From: Hirundichthys speculiger
Lineage: Eukaryota > Chordata > Actinopteri > Beloniformes > Exocoetidae
Direction of reading: 5' to 3'
Length of the DNA stretch: 64,000 bases
NCBI GenBank assembly: GCA_018398805.1
Contig: JAGFBZ010002391.1
Coordinates: 1 to 64,000, forward strand
Shown: one piece after another, positions 62,982-64,000 of the stretch
Layout: every line of letters begins with the position of its first letter
Numbering within the stretch: the stretch's first letter is position 1
The notes under the pieces: model-generated
The model's database searches: none
What the model was told of the DNA's origin: nothing
The model's input: the letters and a program-made list of their open reading frames with translations, nothing else
Made by a program: the position numbers and the translations under genes

Positions 62982-64000
62982 GGAGTCTGACCCAGTAAAG
63001 ATGACGAACCCAGTCTGCCTTTAGTCGTTTCAGGAGTCTGACCCAGTAAAGATGATGAACCCAGTCTGCCTTTAGTCGTTTCAGGAGTCTGACCCAGTAA
63101 AGATGACGAACCCAGTCTGCCTTTAGTCGTTTCAGGAGTCTGACCCAGTAAAGATGACGAACCCAGTCTGCCTTTAGTCGTTTCAGGAGTCTGACCCAGT
63201 AAAGATGATGAACCCAGTCTGCCTTTAGTCGTTTCAGGAGTCTGACCCAGTAAAGATGATGAACCCAGTCCTGCCTTTAGTCGTTTCAGGAGTCTGACCC
63301 AGTAAAGATGATGAAGAACCCAGAGTCGACCCAGTCTGCCTTTAGTCGTTTCAGGAGTCTGACCCAGTAAAGATGACGAACCCAGTCTGCCTTTAGTCGT
63401 TTCAGGAGTCTGACCCAGTAAAGATGACGAACCCAGTCTGCCTTTAGTCGTTTCAGGAGTCTGACCCAGTAAAGATGATGAAGAGTCCGTAAACCCCAGT
63501 CTGCCTTTAGTCGTTTCAGTCAGAGTCTGACCCAGTAAAGATGACGAACCCAGTCTGCCTTTAGTCGTTTCAGGAGTCTGACCCAGTAAAGATGATGAAC
63601 CCAGTCTGCCTTTAGTCGTTTCAGGAGTCTGACCCAGTAAAGATGACGAACCCAGTCTGCCTTTAGTTGTTTCAGGAGTCTGACCCAGTAAAGATGATGA
63701 ACCCAGTCTGCCTTTAGTCGTTTCAGGAGTCTGACCCAGTAAAGATGACGAACCCAGTCTGCCTTTAGTCGTTTCAGGAGTCTGACCCAGTAAAGATGAC
63801 GAACCCAGTCTGCCTTTAGTCGTTTCAGGAGTCTGACCCAGTAAAGATGATGAACCCAGTCTGCCTTTAGTCGTTTCAGGAGTCTGACCCAGTAAAGATG
63901 ACGAACCCAGTCTGCCTTTAGTCGTTTCAGGAGTCTGACCCAGTAAAGATGACGAACCCAGTCTGCCTTTAGTCGTTTCAGGAGTCTGACCCAGTAAAGA
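62982..64000 (+). repeat. 51-bp minisatellite in iqgap1 intron 3, about 20 copies, runs off window
   Basis: The unit begins GGAGTCTGACCCAGTAAAGA, continues TGACGAACCCAGTCTGCCTT, and ends TAGTCGTTTCA, 51 bp. Most copies differ only at ATGACGAAC against ATGATGAAC. A few units carry insertions (near 63270, 63310 and 63485). The first unit begins 20 bp after the exon 3 donor, and the array continues to the last base of the window. Each unit holds a TCGTTTCAG acceptor-like motif and, 12 nt later, a GTAAAG donor-like motif. Confidence 0.95.

Overview
The window is vertebrate nuclear DNA, most likely from a ray-finned (teleost) fish. It holds two complete genes and the start of a third, all with introns and GT/AG borders: tdp1 (+, coding 14788-21402), a CART neuropeptide gene (-, 25201-26756) and iqgap1 (+, from 33120 and running off the right edge). 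The teleost inference rests on the repeats: L1-like, L2/Rex1-like and RTE/Rex3-like LINE remains, Tc1/mariner copies, several hAT-type elements with 8-bp target duplications and a Ty3/gypsy element. Bacterial features (operons, CRISPR, attachment sites) are absent, as expected.

Layout. 1-2045: 3' part of an L1-like LINE. 2046-13458: repeats, dominated by a Ty3/gypsy LTR retrotransposon present as a head-to-tail dimer (LTR-int-LTR-int-LTR, 4380-13244). Its three 145-bp LTRs read as identical and one 5-bp target duplication (GAGGG) flanks the whole array. It sits inside a segment bounded by short inverted repeats. 13950-21540: tdp1, 15 coding exons plus a likely 5' non-coding exon, with a hAT relic in one intron. 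21541-25000: intergenic, with a TA-flanked DNA transposon. 25008-26950: the CART gene, convergent with tdp1. 27100-33100: low-complexity DNA, an array of about 87 copies of a 28-bp minisatellite, and LINE and DNA-transposon relics. 33120-64000: iqgap1 exons 1-3, with a 27.8-kb second intron packed with transposons and minisatellites.

The three host genes have unrelated roles: DNA repair (Tdp1), a secreted neuropeptide (CART) and a cytoskeletal scaffold (Iqgap1). I see no joint system. tdp1 and the CART gene are tail-to-tail. The CART gene and iqgap1 are divergent, with the 28-bp array between their promoters.

The points most worth a second look are structural. They are the gypsy dimer; a minisatellite grown out of LINE coding sequence that keeps a 445-codon frame open; a 51-bp array starting inside the donor region of iqgap1 exon 3 and carrying splice-like motifs; a telomere-motif minisatellite; and a MADF-domain exon carried inside a hAT-type element. 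Reading-frame breaks in tdp1 exon 2 and CART exon 1 fall at or near simple repeats and may be assembly length errors. I found nothing I would call a wholly new system.
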